Source of the DNA: JBBRYK01 sp038237665
Lineage (GTDB): Bacteria > Actinomycetota > Thermoleophilia > Gaiellales > Gaiellaceae
Assembly: GCA_038237665.1 (NCBI GenBank)
Contig: JBBRYK010000001.1
Coordinates: 1 to 64,000, forward strand
DNA length: 64,000 nucleotides
Direction of reading: 5' to 3'
The first letter of the stretch is position 1. Each line of letters opens with the position of its first letter. A program made the translations under genes and the position numbers. Positions 8,045-15,637 of the stretch are shown piece by piece. Under the pieces are notes generated by a model that ran no database searches, was not told the origin of the DNA, and was given only the letters and a program-made list of their open reading frames with translations.

Positions 8045-9687
8045 GGCAGCGGTACATCCACCGCAAGAGTCGTCCCGGCCCCCGCCGATGACTCCACGCG
8101 AAGCCGGCCGCCGAGCAGTGCCAGTCGCTCACGCATTCCGAGCAGCCCGACGCCCTCGCCCGGTTCGCCCGGGTCGAAGCCGCGTCCGTCGTCCTCGATC
8201 ACGGCCTTGACCTGGTTGCCGCGCCGGGTCAGCACGATGCTCGCCTTCTCGGCCTGGGCGTGCTTGACGATGTTCGTCAACGACTCCTGAACCGTCCGAT
8301 AGAGAACGGTCTCGATCTCCGCAGGCAGCCTGTCAGCTCCAAGCTGCGCCTCGAAGTCGATCGAGATGCCCGTATCACCCTCGTAGGTCTGAAGCAGGCG
8401 CTCGACGGCAGGCACCAGCCCGAAGTCGTCGAGCGCCTTCGGACGGAGTTCGACCGCCAGTCTGCGCACGTCCTGGAGCGTCGCGACGACGAGCTCACGC
8501 AGGGACGCGGCCGCCTGATGGGCCTCCTCCGGGCTCGACGCTTCCTCGACGCTTCTGAGCCCCAGCAGGATCGATGTCAGCGCCTGGCCGGTCTCGTCGT
8601 GCAGCTCGCGCGCGAGCCGCCGCCGCTCGAGCTCCTGCGCGGCAACGACCCGGCGCAGCGCGTCGCTCGCCACCCGCTGCGAGAGGTCGGTGGCGACTGC
8701 CGCCCGCGCGCCAAAGGTCTCCGCCAGGCGCAGGTCGTCGTCCGAGAACCGGGGATCCGCCCCGACCTTGTCATGCACTCCGATCACGCCGATCGCGCGA
8801 TCTCGAACCAGCAGTGGCACGTAGAGCCCGGTGCGGGCTCCCATCCGCCGGGCCGACTCCCGGTCGACCTCCAGGTCTTCGATCAGGGAATCGACCCGTT
8901 CGCTTCGCTTGCGGCGAAGCACGGCGCCGCCCTTCGAGCCCTCGAGTGGGACAACGAGTCCGGCGATGTCTCGAGCGCCGTCTCCGTCGACGGCCTCGAT
9001 CCGAAGATCACCATCCGCGGTTGGCAACATGATCGTCACGAGCCGGGCGTCGAGCAACTCCCGCAGCCGCTGAGCGATCAGCTCGAGAAGCCGTGGCAGG
9101 TCGATCTCGCTGACGAGGGCGTTGCTCACCTCGTTCAGCGATTCCAACTGACGCAGCCAGCGGGTCGCCGACTCGTACAGCCTTGCGTTCTCGATCGCGA
9201 CGGCGGCCTGAGAGGCGAGGAGCAGCGAGAGCTCCTCGTCCTCCGCCGTGAAGTCCTCGCCGCCCTCCTTCTCGGTCAGGTAGAGGTTCCCGTAGGCCAC
9301 GCCCCGGAGCAGGATCGGCACGCCCAGGAAGGTCCGCATCGGAGGATGGTTGGGCGGGAAACCGGAGGCGCGCGGATCCTCGTTCAGATCGCGTAGCCGC
9401 AGCGGAGTCGCATCGCTGATCAGGACGCCGAGGATGCCCCGTCCTCGCGGGAGCTCGCCGATTGCCGTGTGCGTCTCCTCGTCGACGCCATGCGTGATGA
9501 ACCGTTCGAGCTGCTCTCCCGAGCGGTCGATCACACCGAGGGCCGCGTACCTCGCTCCGGTCAGCTCTGCGGCGCCCTCGATGATCCGCTGGAGCACGCC
9601 GTCCAGAGACAGCTCCGAGCTGACGGCGATCCCCGCGGCGACTACCGCTCTCAGCCGCCCGGCAACGAGCGAATCGGGCCTGTTCAT
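8041..9687 (-). CDS. soluble GAF-GAF sensor histidine kinase (HisKA_3 type)
   Basis: A 548-aa kinase without TM helices. The ATG at 9687 is chosen because residues before it in the longer reading frame look non-coding. Two GAF domains follow (about 15-165, with the FLGVPILLRGVAYGNLYL segment, and about 180-325, with LYVPLLVRDRAIGVIGVHD). Next are a HisKA_3 dimerisation box with the phospho-His in RRLARELHDETGQALT and an HATPase with the N box (VQESLTNIVKHAQ), G1 (EDDGRGFD) and G2 (GVGLLGMRER). This GAF-GAF-NarL-kinase layout resembles DevS/NreB-type sensors of gas, redox or small ligands. No heme-ligand His or Fe-S Cys cluster is evident, so the signal is unknown. It phosphorylates the adjacent response regulator. 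Confidence 0.93.
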   Translation of the reverse strand: MNRPDSLVAGRLRAVVAAGIAVSSELSLDGVLQRIIEGAAELTGARYAALGVIDRSGEQLERFITHGVDEETHTAIGELPRGRGILGVLISDATPLRLRDLNEDPRASGFPPNHPPMRTFLGVPILLRGVAYGNLYLTEKEGGEDFTAEDEELSLLLASQAAVAIENARLYESATRWLRQLESLNEVSNALVSEIDLPRLLELIAQRLRELLDARLVTIMLPTADGDLRIEAVDGDGARDIAGLVVPLEGSKGGAVLRRKRSERVDSLIEDLEVDRESARRMGARTGLYVPLLVRDRAIGVIGVHDKVGADPRFSDDDLRLAETFGARAAVATDLSQRVASDALRRVVAAQELERRRLARELHDETGQALTSILLGLRSVEEASSPEEAHQAAASLRELVVATLQDVRRLAVELRPKALDDFGLVPAVERLLQTYEGDTGISIDFEAQLGADRLPAEIETVLYRTVQESLTNIVKHAQAEKASIVLTRRGNQVKAVIEDDGRGFDPGEPGEGVGLLGMRERLALLGGRLRVESSAGAGTTLAVDVPLP

Positions 9688-9788
9688 CACGGCGATTATC
9701 CATGCGCCTGCGGAGACAGCGGCCAGGCGGCAAGAAAGGTGCGGAAAAGTACGGGCGGCGCGGGACGGCGCCGGCCGATGTCTTGAGC

Positions 9789-9902
9789 ATGTCTTACGGA
9801 CCGGGCGATGTTGTGCGATTGTCCACATGTGCCGACGGCGTGCTCCGTGGCACCGAAGGCAAAGTCCTCGGGCGGCGTCACGTGGTGGCTAGAGCGGGAT
9901 GA
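9789..9902 (+). CDS. very short ORF, possible truncated small-protein gene
   Basis: A 37-aa ORF whose MSYGPGDVVRLSTCADGVLR and GTEGKVLG segments look like the start of small SH3-like/DUF4926-type proteins (GD-V-RL ... G-EG-VLG). Such proteins normally run 70-100 residues, whereas this one stops after GRRHVVARAG. No convincing ribosome binding site. It sits in the gap between the kinase and the peptidase remnant, and its 3' end overlaps that remnant on the other strand, so it may be a second decayed gene end. Low confidence that it is translated. Confidence 0.25.
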   Translation: MSYGPGDVVRLSTCADGVLRGTEGKVLGRRHVVARAG

Positions 9903-10014
9903 GGAGGCTTTCGATGTCGCTGGGGTATTGGGTGAGCACCTCGATGCCGTCGGGAGTGACGAGGACGGTGTCGGAGTGTCGAAAACCGCCGAGGCCGCTC
10001 GCGTAGATCAGCGG
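9889..10014 (-). pseudogene. C-terminal remnant of an M24 (creatinase/Xaa-Pro aminopeptidase-like) peptidase
   Basis: Read leftward from about 10014, the DNA encodes LIYASGLGGFRHSDTVLVTP, then DGIEVLTQYPSDIES and LLIPL with a stop at 9889. This closely resembles the last 40 residues of M24-family peptidases, where GGFRHSDTVLVTEDG-EVLT-YP forms the final pita-bread strand with a metal-adjacent position. None of the preceding 300 residues is present. Instead the ABC transporter gene ends in another frame at 10008, overlapping the remnant by a few bases. This is best read as a gene eroded by deletion. No start codon serves it. Confidence 0.7.
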
Positions 10015-11750
10015 TCGCCGTGCCAGGAATCCCAGAGCGCCGCGTACGAGCCCGACTGCGCGACGAGCTCGTCGTGTGTGCCCACCTCGTGCAGGAGCCC
10101 GTCCTCGACGACGGCGACCCGGTCGGCGTCGTGGGCGGTGTGCAGCCGGTGGGCGATCGCGACCACGGTTCTGCCTCGTAGGACCGAGGCAAGCGAGCGC
10201 TCGAGGTGGCGTGCGGCCCGGGGGTCGAGGAGCGAGGTTGCCTCGTCGAGGACGAGGGTGTGGGGTTCTGCGAGCACGAGCCGCGCCAGCGCCAGCTGCT
10301 GCGCCTGGGCGGGCGTCAGCGGAAAGCCTCCCGCTCCGACGACGGTCTGCAGGTGGTCGGGGAGGGCTTCCGCCCATTCGAGCGCGTCGACGGCCGCCAG
10401 CGCCGCGTTGAGCTGCTCGTCGGAGGCACCGGGGCGAGCCAGGCGGAGGTTGTCGGCAAGCGTGCCGACGAAGACATGCTGCTCCTGGGTGATCAGGGCC
10501 ACCTCCTGCCGCAAGGTGTCGAGCGGCAGATCGACGAGCCGGACGCCGCCCACCTCGACCCGTCCGGCGCGTGGAGGGTGAATGCCGGCGAGCAGGCGGC
10601 CCAGGGTCGACTTGCCGGCTCCAGAGGGGCCGACCACGGCGAGGCGTTCGCCGGGCTCGAGGTCGAGGTCGATGCCGTGAAGGACGTCGCGTTCGTCGAT
10701 GTAGGCGTAGTGCAGGTTCTGCGCGCGCAGCCGGGCGTCCCTGGGGCGGCCATCCTGCGCGGAGCGGTCGGCTGGCACGCGGGCGATGCCGACCAGGCGG
10801 GCGAACGACGTCGCGCCGACCTGGATTTCGTCGAGCCAGGAGATCAGCCGGTCGACCGGGTCGGCCAGCTGCACGGCGTACAGGGCGACGGCCGTCACCG
10901 CACCGAGTGACGCGCGTCCGCTGGAGACGAGCCAGCCGCCCCAGGCGAGTGCGGCCGCGACCGGTACCACGTACGCGACCTCGGCCGTCGGGAACCAGAG
11001 CGTCCGCAGATACAGGGTGCGCCGCTCCGCGCGGTAGGCCTCGTGGAGGTCGTCGTCGATCCTTCGCACGCGCTGTTCGCCGAGGCCGAGCGCCTCGATC
11101 GTTCGGCCGCCCTCGACCGTTTCGCCGACCGTGCCGCTGAGCGTGGCGTAGGCAGCGCGCTCCCACAGGTAAGCGGACGGCGCTCGGCGCAGGTACCAGC
11201 GTGTGGAGATCCAGAGCACGGGTACGCCGGCAAGCAATGGGAGGGCCGCGAGCGGGCTGACCCAGACGGCTGCTCCGACGGTGAGGAGCGTCGTGATCGT
11301 GGCGATCAGCGTCTCGGGAAGCGCGAAGCGGATCGTGCGTGCGAGGGCGTCGACGTCGGCCGTCGTTCGCGAGACGAGGTCGCCGGTCCCTGCCCGCTCG
11401 ACGGTCGAGAGCGGTAGGGCGAGGACGCGGCGCATGAAGTCCTCGCGCAGTTCCGCGAACATCCTCTCGGAGAGGACGAACGACGCTCGCCGCGCCAGCC
11501 AGGTGAGGATCGTCTGGGCGACCAGGAAGCCTGCGAGCACGAGCACGATTCGGTCGATGTAGCCGCGGGTGGTGCCGCGCTCGACCGACTGCACGAGCCG
11601 GCCGAGCAGCGGCGGCCCGGCCAGGCCGGCGCCGGCCGCGGCGGCGTGCAGGCCGACAACGGCCGCGAGCCCGCGCCGGTGGCGGCTGCCGAGCCGCCGC
11701 GCCTGGGCGCGCAACTCGGCGCCGGCGGCGATCGGTAGGAGCTCGCTCAT
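10008..11750 (-). CDS. ABC exporter half-transporter with intact Walker motifs and degenerate signature
   Basis: A 580-aa TMD-NBD half transporter. Membrane segments lie in residues 28-310, and the NBD starts near 340. Walker A is GPSGAGKS at 374-381, the Q loop is TQEQ, Walker B with catalytic Glu is TLVLDEAT at 498-505, and the H loop is IAHRL. The signature motif, normally LSGGQ, reads LTPAQ (478-482). Its partner, encoded just upstream with a 4-nt overlap, has the opposite defects, so the pair should form one competent and one dead ATP site. Export substrate is unknown (lipid, drug or peptide). Its 3' end abuts a peptidase remnant. Confidence 0.92.
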   Translation of the reverse strand: MSELLPIAAGAELRAQARRLGSRHRRGLAAVVGLHAAAAGAGLAGPPLLGRLVQSVERGTTRGYIDRIVLVLAGFLVAQTILTWLARRASFVLSERMFAELREDFMRRVLALPLSTVERAGTGDLVSRTTADVDALARTIRFALPETLIATITTLLTVGAAVWVSPLAALPLLAGVPVLWISTRWYLRRAPSAYLWERAAYATLSGTVGETVEGGRTIEALGLGEQRVRRIDDDLHEAYRAERRTLYLRTLWFPTAEVAYVVPVAAALAWGGWLVSSGRASLGAVTAVALYAVQLADPVDRLISWLDEIQVGATSFARLVGIARVPADRSAQDGRPRDARLRAQNLHYAYIDERDVLHGIDLDLEPGERLAVVGPSGAGKSTLGRLLAGIHPPRAGRVEVGGVRLVDLPLDTLRQEVALITQEQHVFVGTLADNLRLARPGASDEQLNAALAAVDALEWAEALPDHLQTVVGAGGFPLTPAQAQQLALARLVLAEPHTLVLDEATSLLDPRAARHLERSLASVLRGRTVVAIAHRLHTAHDADRVAVVEDGLLHEVGTHDELVAQSGSYAALWDSWHGDR

Positions 11751-13453
11751 TCCTCGCCTCGCGTGACGGTCTCGCGGTAGTCGGGCCTGTCCTGCAAGAG
11801 CTGACGGTGTCTGGCCTGGGCCACGACGCGTCCGCCCTCGATCAGGACGACGAGGTCGGCCTGGTCGAGCATGAGCGGGCTGGTCGTGACCACCGCCGTC
11901 GTCCGGCCGGCGCGCGCGGCGCGCAGCCGCCGGGCGATTCGGGCCTCCGTGTGGGCGTCGACCGCGCTCGTCGGTTCGACGAGGACGAGCACCTCGGCGC
12001 CCGAGAGCAACGCGCGCGCGAGAACCAGCCTCTGCCGCTGGCCGCCCGAGAACGACCGGCCGCGTTCGTCCACCGGTGTATCGAGTCCCGCCGGCAGCGC
12101 CTGGAGCACGTCATGCGCGTCAGCGACGGCTATCGCCGCCAGGATGCTCTCGTCCTCCGCCTGCCCCCAGGGGTCGAGCGCGGCCCGCAGCGGGCCGGAG
12201 AAGAGCACCGGGTCGGCTTCGCTGACGACGATCCGCCGACGCAGGACGTCGGTGGGCAGGTCCGCGAGCCGTGTTCTGCCGAGCACGACCCCGTCGTCGT
12301 CGCCGAAGCGGCCGAGGCGGTCGGCGATCGCGGACGCCTCGCTCGGCTGTGAGGAGACGAGACACGTCAGCAGGCCCGGCTCGAGGGCCAGCCCGGACCA
12401 CGCATCGATCAGCGGCGCGCCCTCGGGCGGCTCCGTGGCGGGCTGGAGCGGCTCGCTGATGTCGCGCTCGACCCTGAGCACTTCGAGCATCCGCCGGGCG
12501 CCCACGAGCGCACGGCTGACCTTGTCCACCGCCTCGGCTCCCGTGCGCAGCGGGATGACGAGGAAGGCTGCGTAGCCATAGAAGGCAACGAGGTCGCCCA
12601 AGCCGATCGTTCCCGAGAGCGCAAAGCGCGCGCCCAGCCACGTGACCAGCACGACGAAGAGCCCGGGAACGAACACCTGCGCCGCATCCAGCGTCGACTC
12701 CGGCAGGGCGACCCGGACGCCGGCTTGCCTCACCTCCTGCGATTGGGCGCGATACCGGTCGAAGAAGGCCTGCTCGCCGCCGATGCCTCGCAGCACCCGC
12801 AACCCTGCTGCGGTATCGGCGCCGAGGGCGGTCAGCCTTCCGACCTGCTCACGCTGCTCCCGCTGCCGTGCCTGCAGCGGTTTGACCATGGTGCCGAGCA
12901 AGAGCACGAGCAGCGGCACGCCGAGCAGCACGACGAGCCCGAGCACGACTGACGACGAGAGCAGGATGAAGGCGACCACGATGAAGGCGACGATTGCGCC
13001 CGCGAGGCGGGCTGTGATGTCGAACGCGCCGCCGGCCCGCATCGCATCGTTCGAGACGGTGGCGACCAGCTCGCCCGTCGAGAGCCGGTCACGGATCGCC
13101 GGCCCCGAGCGGGCGGCGTGATGCGCCACGACCTGGGCGAGTCGGTATGAAGCCTGGAGCCAGTTGGAGACGGCGAAGCGGTGCCGCATCACCCCTGCGA
13201 CGGCCTGCACAGCGCCCAACCCGAGCAACGTGATCGTCCACAGCGCGAGCGCGTGGTTGTCGCGGTGGACGATGCCTTCCTCGATCCCGCGCCCGATCGT
13301 GAACGGCATCAGCGCCTGCGCGACCATCCAGAGGATTCCGAACGCCATGCCCCCGGCCAATGTGCCCAGCTGGCGGCGCCCGACCCAGAGCAGCAGCCGC
13401 GCCGGAGAGCGCGTGTCCGGCTCGCCGGGATCGGCGAAAGGAAGGCCAATCAC
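11747..13453 (-). CDS. ABC exporter half-transporter with intact signature but degenerate Walker A/B
   Basis: A 568-aa TMD-NBD half transporter. Membrane segments lie in residues 30-310. Its signature is canonical (RSFSGGQRQR, about 466-475), but the P-loop region (about 363-376, LLTCLVSSQPSEAS) lacks the GxxGxGK[ST] consensus, the Walker B Asp is Val (VLVLVEPT, about 488-495), and the H-loop His is replaced in VVTTSPLML. It therefore cannot hydrolyse ATP alone and acts as the regulatory half of a heterodimer. The GTG at 13453 starts MIGLPFADPGEPD. A 4-nt overlap with the downstream half enforces equal expression. Confidence 0.9.
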   Translation of the reverse strand: MIGLPFADPGEPDTRSPARLLLWVGRRQLGTLAGGMAFGILWMVAQALMPFTIGRGIEEGIVHRDNHALALWTITLLGLGAVQAVAGVMRHRFAVSNWLQASYRLAQVVAHHAARSGPAIRDRLSTGELVATVSNDAMRAGGAFDITARLAGAIVAFIVVAFILLSSSVVLGLVVLLGVPLLVLLLGTMVKPLQARQREQREQVGRLTALGADTAAGLRVLRGIGGEQAFFDRYRAQSQEVRQAGVRVALPESTLDAAQVFVPGLFVVLVTWLGARFALSGTIGLGDLVAFYGYAAFLVIPLRTGAEAVDKVSRALVGARRMLEVLRVERDISEPLQPATEPPEGAPLIDAWSGLALEPGLLTCLVSSQPSEASAIADRLGRFGDDDGVVLGRTRLADLPTDVLRRRIVVSEADPVLFSGPLRAALDPWGQAEDESILAAIAVADAHDVLQALPAGLDTPVDERGRSFSGGQRQRLVLARALLSGAEVLVLVEPTSAVDAHTEARIARRLRAARAGRTTAVVTTSPLMLDQADLVVLIEGGRVVAQARHRQLLQDRPDYRETVTRGEE

Positions 13454-13537
13454 GTCGCGCTCCGACCGCTCGCCGGCCGGCGCACCCGGTAGGCCTGGGG
13501 TTCAGAAGAGTTGGAGTCCATCAGCGCGCACGGAAAC

Positions 13538-13599
13538 GGCGACGACCGGCGGGTCGTCGCCACCGCCTTTTATAGCCTTTGTGCGCGACTCAGAGTCGA
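13538..13599 (-). promoter_or_regulatory. candidate promoter and 5'-leader hairpin of the ABC exporter operon
   Basis: On the minus strand a TATAAA -10 (13574-13569) has TCGACT as a possible -35 (13599-13594, spacer 19). Transcription would start near 13562, exactly at a perfect 10-bp inverted repeat (GGCGACGACC, loop of 4, 13561-13538). This gives an about 108-nt leader beginning with a hairpin, which could stabilise the mRNA or be a repressor site. The rest of the gap from 13600 to 13859 holds only a 7-bp GGGCGGC hairpin followed by TTT at 13614-13637 (rightward) and no gene. Confidence 0.35.
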
Positions 13600-13859
13600 G
13601 CACTCGGACGACTGGGCGGCGGGACAGGCCGCCCTTTGAGCCTCCTCGGCAAGAACCGAAGGCAGCAGCCGCCGCTCGGTCTGTATCCTCTGGAACAAGC
13701 GTGCCGCATTGATCGGCGCGCGCTTCATCTACGCGGGGCCACAGCGCCCGGCCTCGCGGCAGGCCCTCCCGCGAGCAAACGTGGGTCGGTGTAGCAGCCG
13801 CCGACCAGAGCCCCGGTCGGAGACGACGCTCAACGACCCCGCCGAGAGAGAGGCCGAAA

Positions 13860-13976
13860 ATGAAGCAAGTCTCCCCTGCTAAGAGCCTGTTCGCGTTCTG
13901 TAAGAGCCGGTTTTCGATCGCCCAGACGGGCGCAAACCTTCCGTGTGAGCAACTCAATCGCCATACGAAGGAGTTT
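13860..13976 (+). promoter_or_regulatory. structured 5' leader that masks the Shine-Dalgarno of the Ig-like protein gene
   Basis: These bases can be read as an N-terminal extension (ATG at 13860), but about a third of the codons end in A or T, unlike the genes around, and the resulting peptide would bury the signal sequence 60 residues deep. Read as leader RNA, there is a CGCCC/GGGCG hairpin at 13919-13932, followed by a longer one in which CCTTCCGT (13937-13944) pairs with ACGAAGG (13965-13971). The second arm contains the AAGGAG Shine-Dalgarno (13968-13973) for the GTG at 13977. I could not match it to a known riboswitch class. Confidence 0.4.
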
Positions 13977-15257
13977 GTGCAGGAGGTACAGCAGCTGACC
14001 CGACAGCGCGATCCAAAGCGCCGGCTGGGCCGGCTCCTAGCCCCGGCGGTGCTGGCCGTGGCCCTCGGCCTCGTCTTCGCACCGGCAGTCGGTGCCCGCT
14101 CGTTCGCGGCTCCCGTGAACAGGTGCGCACCGCAGATCACGGGGAAGCTCTTCGTCGGCAAGACGATCAGCTCGACGACGGGCTGCTGGTCGAACACCCC
14201 GACGAGCTACGCCTACCAGTGGCTTCGCTGCGATCAGAAAGGCGCGAACTGCCTGAAGATCGCAGGGGCGCAAAGCAGCTCGTACAAGCTGACGCCAACC
14301 GACCAGGGCAACACGATGATGGTGCTCGTCACCGCCTCGAACGGTGACGGGTCGACCGGCCCGGTGAACTCCAAGCCGAGCACGGTGGTTTCGGCGGCCG
14401 CAGCGCCGCAGAACAAGACTCCACCCTCGATCACCGGCAAGGCAGTCGTCGGCGAGCTTCTCTTTGCCGACCCGGGGACGTACTCCGGCGGCCTGCCGGA
14501 CCGCTATGCCTACCGGTGGCAACGCTGCAACGCGTCCGGTTCGAGTTGCGCCGCCATCGCCGGAGAGGCCAGGCAGACCTACACCGTCCGCTCGACCGAC
14601 GTCGGCTTCACGCTGCGCGTTGCGGTGACGGCCTCGAACGACTACGGCTCTGACGTCACGACCTCGGACCGCACGGCGGTCGTGACGACCACGCCCGTGA
14701 AGGTCGATGTGACCACCTCGATGGTCGCGTCGAGCTCGGTGGTCACCTGCTGCGCGGCTACGACGCTCAGCGGCACGGTTTCGACAGCCAAGTCCGGTGA
14801 GGTGATCACGATCCTCGCTCGGCCCTACGGCGAGCTCGCCTCAACCGTCCTGGGCACGACCTCGACCGGCGCCAACGGCGACTGGAGCTTCAAGGTGAAA
14901 CCGAGCATCCAGACGACCTACCAGGCGAAGACGAGCACCTCGACGGGTCCGCCTCTGAGCGTGTCCGTGCATCCGCGCGTCGGGCTGGGCTTCCAGAACC
15001 ACGTCTTCAGCACGAAGGTGACGGGCGGTAGTGGGTCGACCTCGTTCGCGGGGAAGATCGTCTTCTTCCAGCGCCGGACCGCCAGCGGCGGTTGGGCAAC
15101 GCTCCAGAAGGTCGTGCTGGACGTCAACTCGATCGCCCGGTTCAGCGCGGTCCTTCCGCGTGGCGTGTCCTTCGTGCGTGCCTACTTGAGCCCGGCCCAG
15201 GCGGGCCCTGGGTACCTGGACGGCGTCAGCCACATCAAGCGCTTCAACAAGCGCTAG
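13977..15257 (+). CDS. secreted protein with tandem Ig-like repeats
   Basis: A 426-aa exported protein. From the GTG at 13977 the signal peptide is RRLGRLLAPAVLAVALGLVF with AxA-like cleavage before the first repeat. Two repeats of about 90 residues share the pattern YAYQWLRC...GANCLKIAGAQSSSY...LTPTDQGNTMMVLVTASN and YAYRWQRC...GSSCAAIAGEARQTY...VRSTDVGFTLRVAVTASN, each with a Cys pair likely to form a disulfide. A C-terminal beta-rich region (about 255-426) with a CC pair has two further Ig-like folds. Such repeats are common in cell-surface proteins of Thermoleophilia. No catalytic motif is visible. An ATG at 13860 would add 39 residues of poor coding character. Ends with basic IKRFNKR. 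Confidence 0.7.
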   Translation: MQEVQQLTRQRDPKRRLGRLLAPAVLAVALGLVFAPAVGARSFAAPVNRCAPQITGKLFVGKTISSTTGCWSNTPTSYAYQWLRCDQKGANCLKIAGAQSSSYKLTPTDQGNTMMVLVTASNGDGSTGPVNSKPSTVVSAAAAPQNKTPPSITGKAVVGELLFADPGTYSGGLPDRYAYRWQRCNASGSSCAAIAGEARQTYTVRSTDVGFTLRVAVTASNDYGSDVTTSDRTAVVTTTPVKVDVTTSMVASSSVVTCCAATTLSGTVSTAKSGEVITILARPYGELASTVLGTTSTGANGDWSFKVKPSIQTTYQAKTSTSTGPPLSVSVHPRVGLGFQNHVFSTKVTGGSGSTSFAGKIVFFQRRTASGGWATLQKVVLDVNSIARFSAVLPRGVSFVRAYLSPAQAGPGYLDGVSHIKRFNKR

Positions 15258-15637
15258 TCGCCGTGGGGGTGCGGCGGCCAGGGCCGCCTCACCCCGTCAA
15301 CCGGCGGGGCCGATCGGTGGGCGCTTGACAGGACCACCGCGAGCTGAGAGAGTGCCTCCGTCAAGTCCCTGCGGGCCTTCGGGTTCGTAGGGATTTGACA
15401 TTTGTGGGGGCGTTTCTTCTGGGCGCCGGCGGTGCTGCTGCCGGAAAGCCCTGCGGCCCCGCACCGGCGGGGCTGCAGGCTGGTGGAGGGGAGGATGGAA
15501 CGAGCTCGCGGGCCTGGTTTACTGCTGGCGGCTCATGCGCAACCCAGGCTAGGAGGGCAAGTTTGGAATCCGGTTAGAGATTGGAGGCTTATCGGGCTCT
15601 AATCTCGCTCTAATCCTGGACCGGCACTCTTTGCGTC
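15258..15637 (+). other. 380-nt intergenic region with a strong hairpin
   Basis: No gene found. Just after the stop codon, an imperfect GGGTGCGGCGGC/GCCGCCTCACCC stem-loop (about 15268-15291) may end the upstream transcript. In the middle lies a 13-bp stem (CCTGCGGCCCCGC, one G-U pair, loop ACCG, 15450-15479). TTGACA-like hexamers occur near 15325 and 15394 without good -10 partners. The last 70 nt carry the response-regulator-type repeats listed separately. Confidence 0.45.
15572..15615 (+). promoter_or_regulatory. probable response-regulator binding repeats upstream of the OmpR-type operon
   Basis: CTCTAATC occurs twice at 15597-15604 and 15608-15615 with an 11-bp period (one helical turn), and a near-complement GGTTAGAG lies at 15572-15579. 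Direct repeats one turn apart just before the gene are typical of OmpR/PhoB-family sites, so autoregulation by the downstream regulator is likely. TAATCC at 15611-15616 could double as a -10. There is no Shine-Dalgarno before the ATG at 15638. Confidence 0.45.

Noticed and set aside
13454..13859. tRNA or small structured RNA in the 406-nt gap upstream of the Ig-like gene
   Set aside because: No T-loop GGTTCGANNCC motif and no cloverleaf arms; the hairpins found are simple stems.
13860..13976. c-di-GMP-I riboswitch, because GGGCGCAAACCTTCCG recalls its conserved core
   Set aside because: The tetraloop receptor and the GGTAGCGGGGTTACC-like second half are absent, so only a generic structured leader is claimed.
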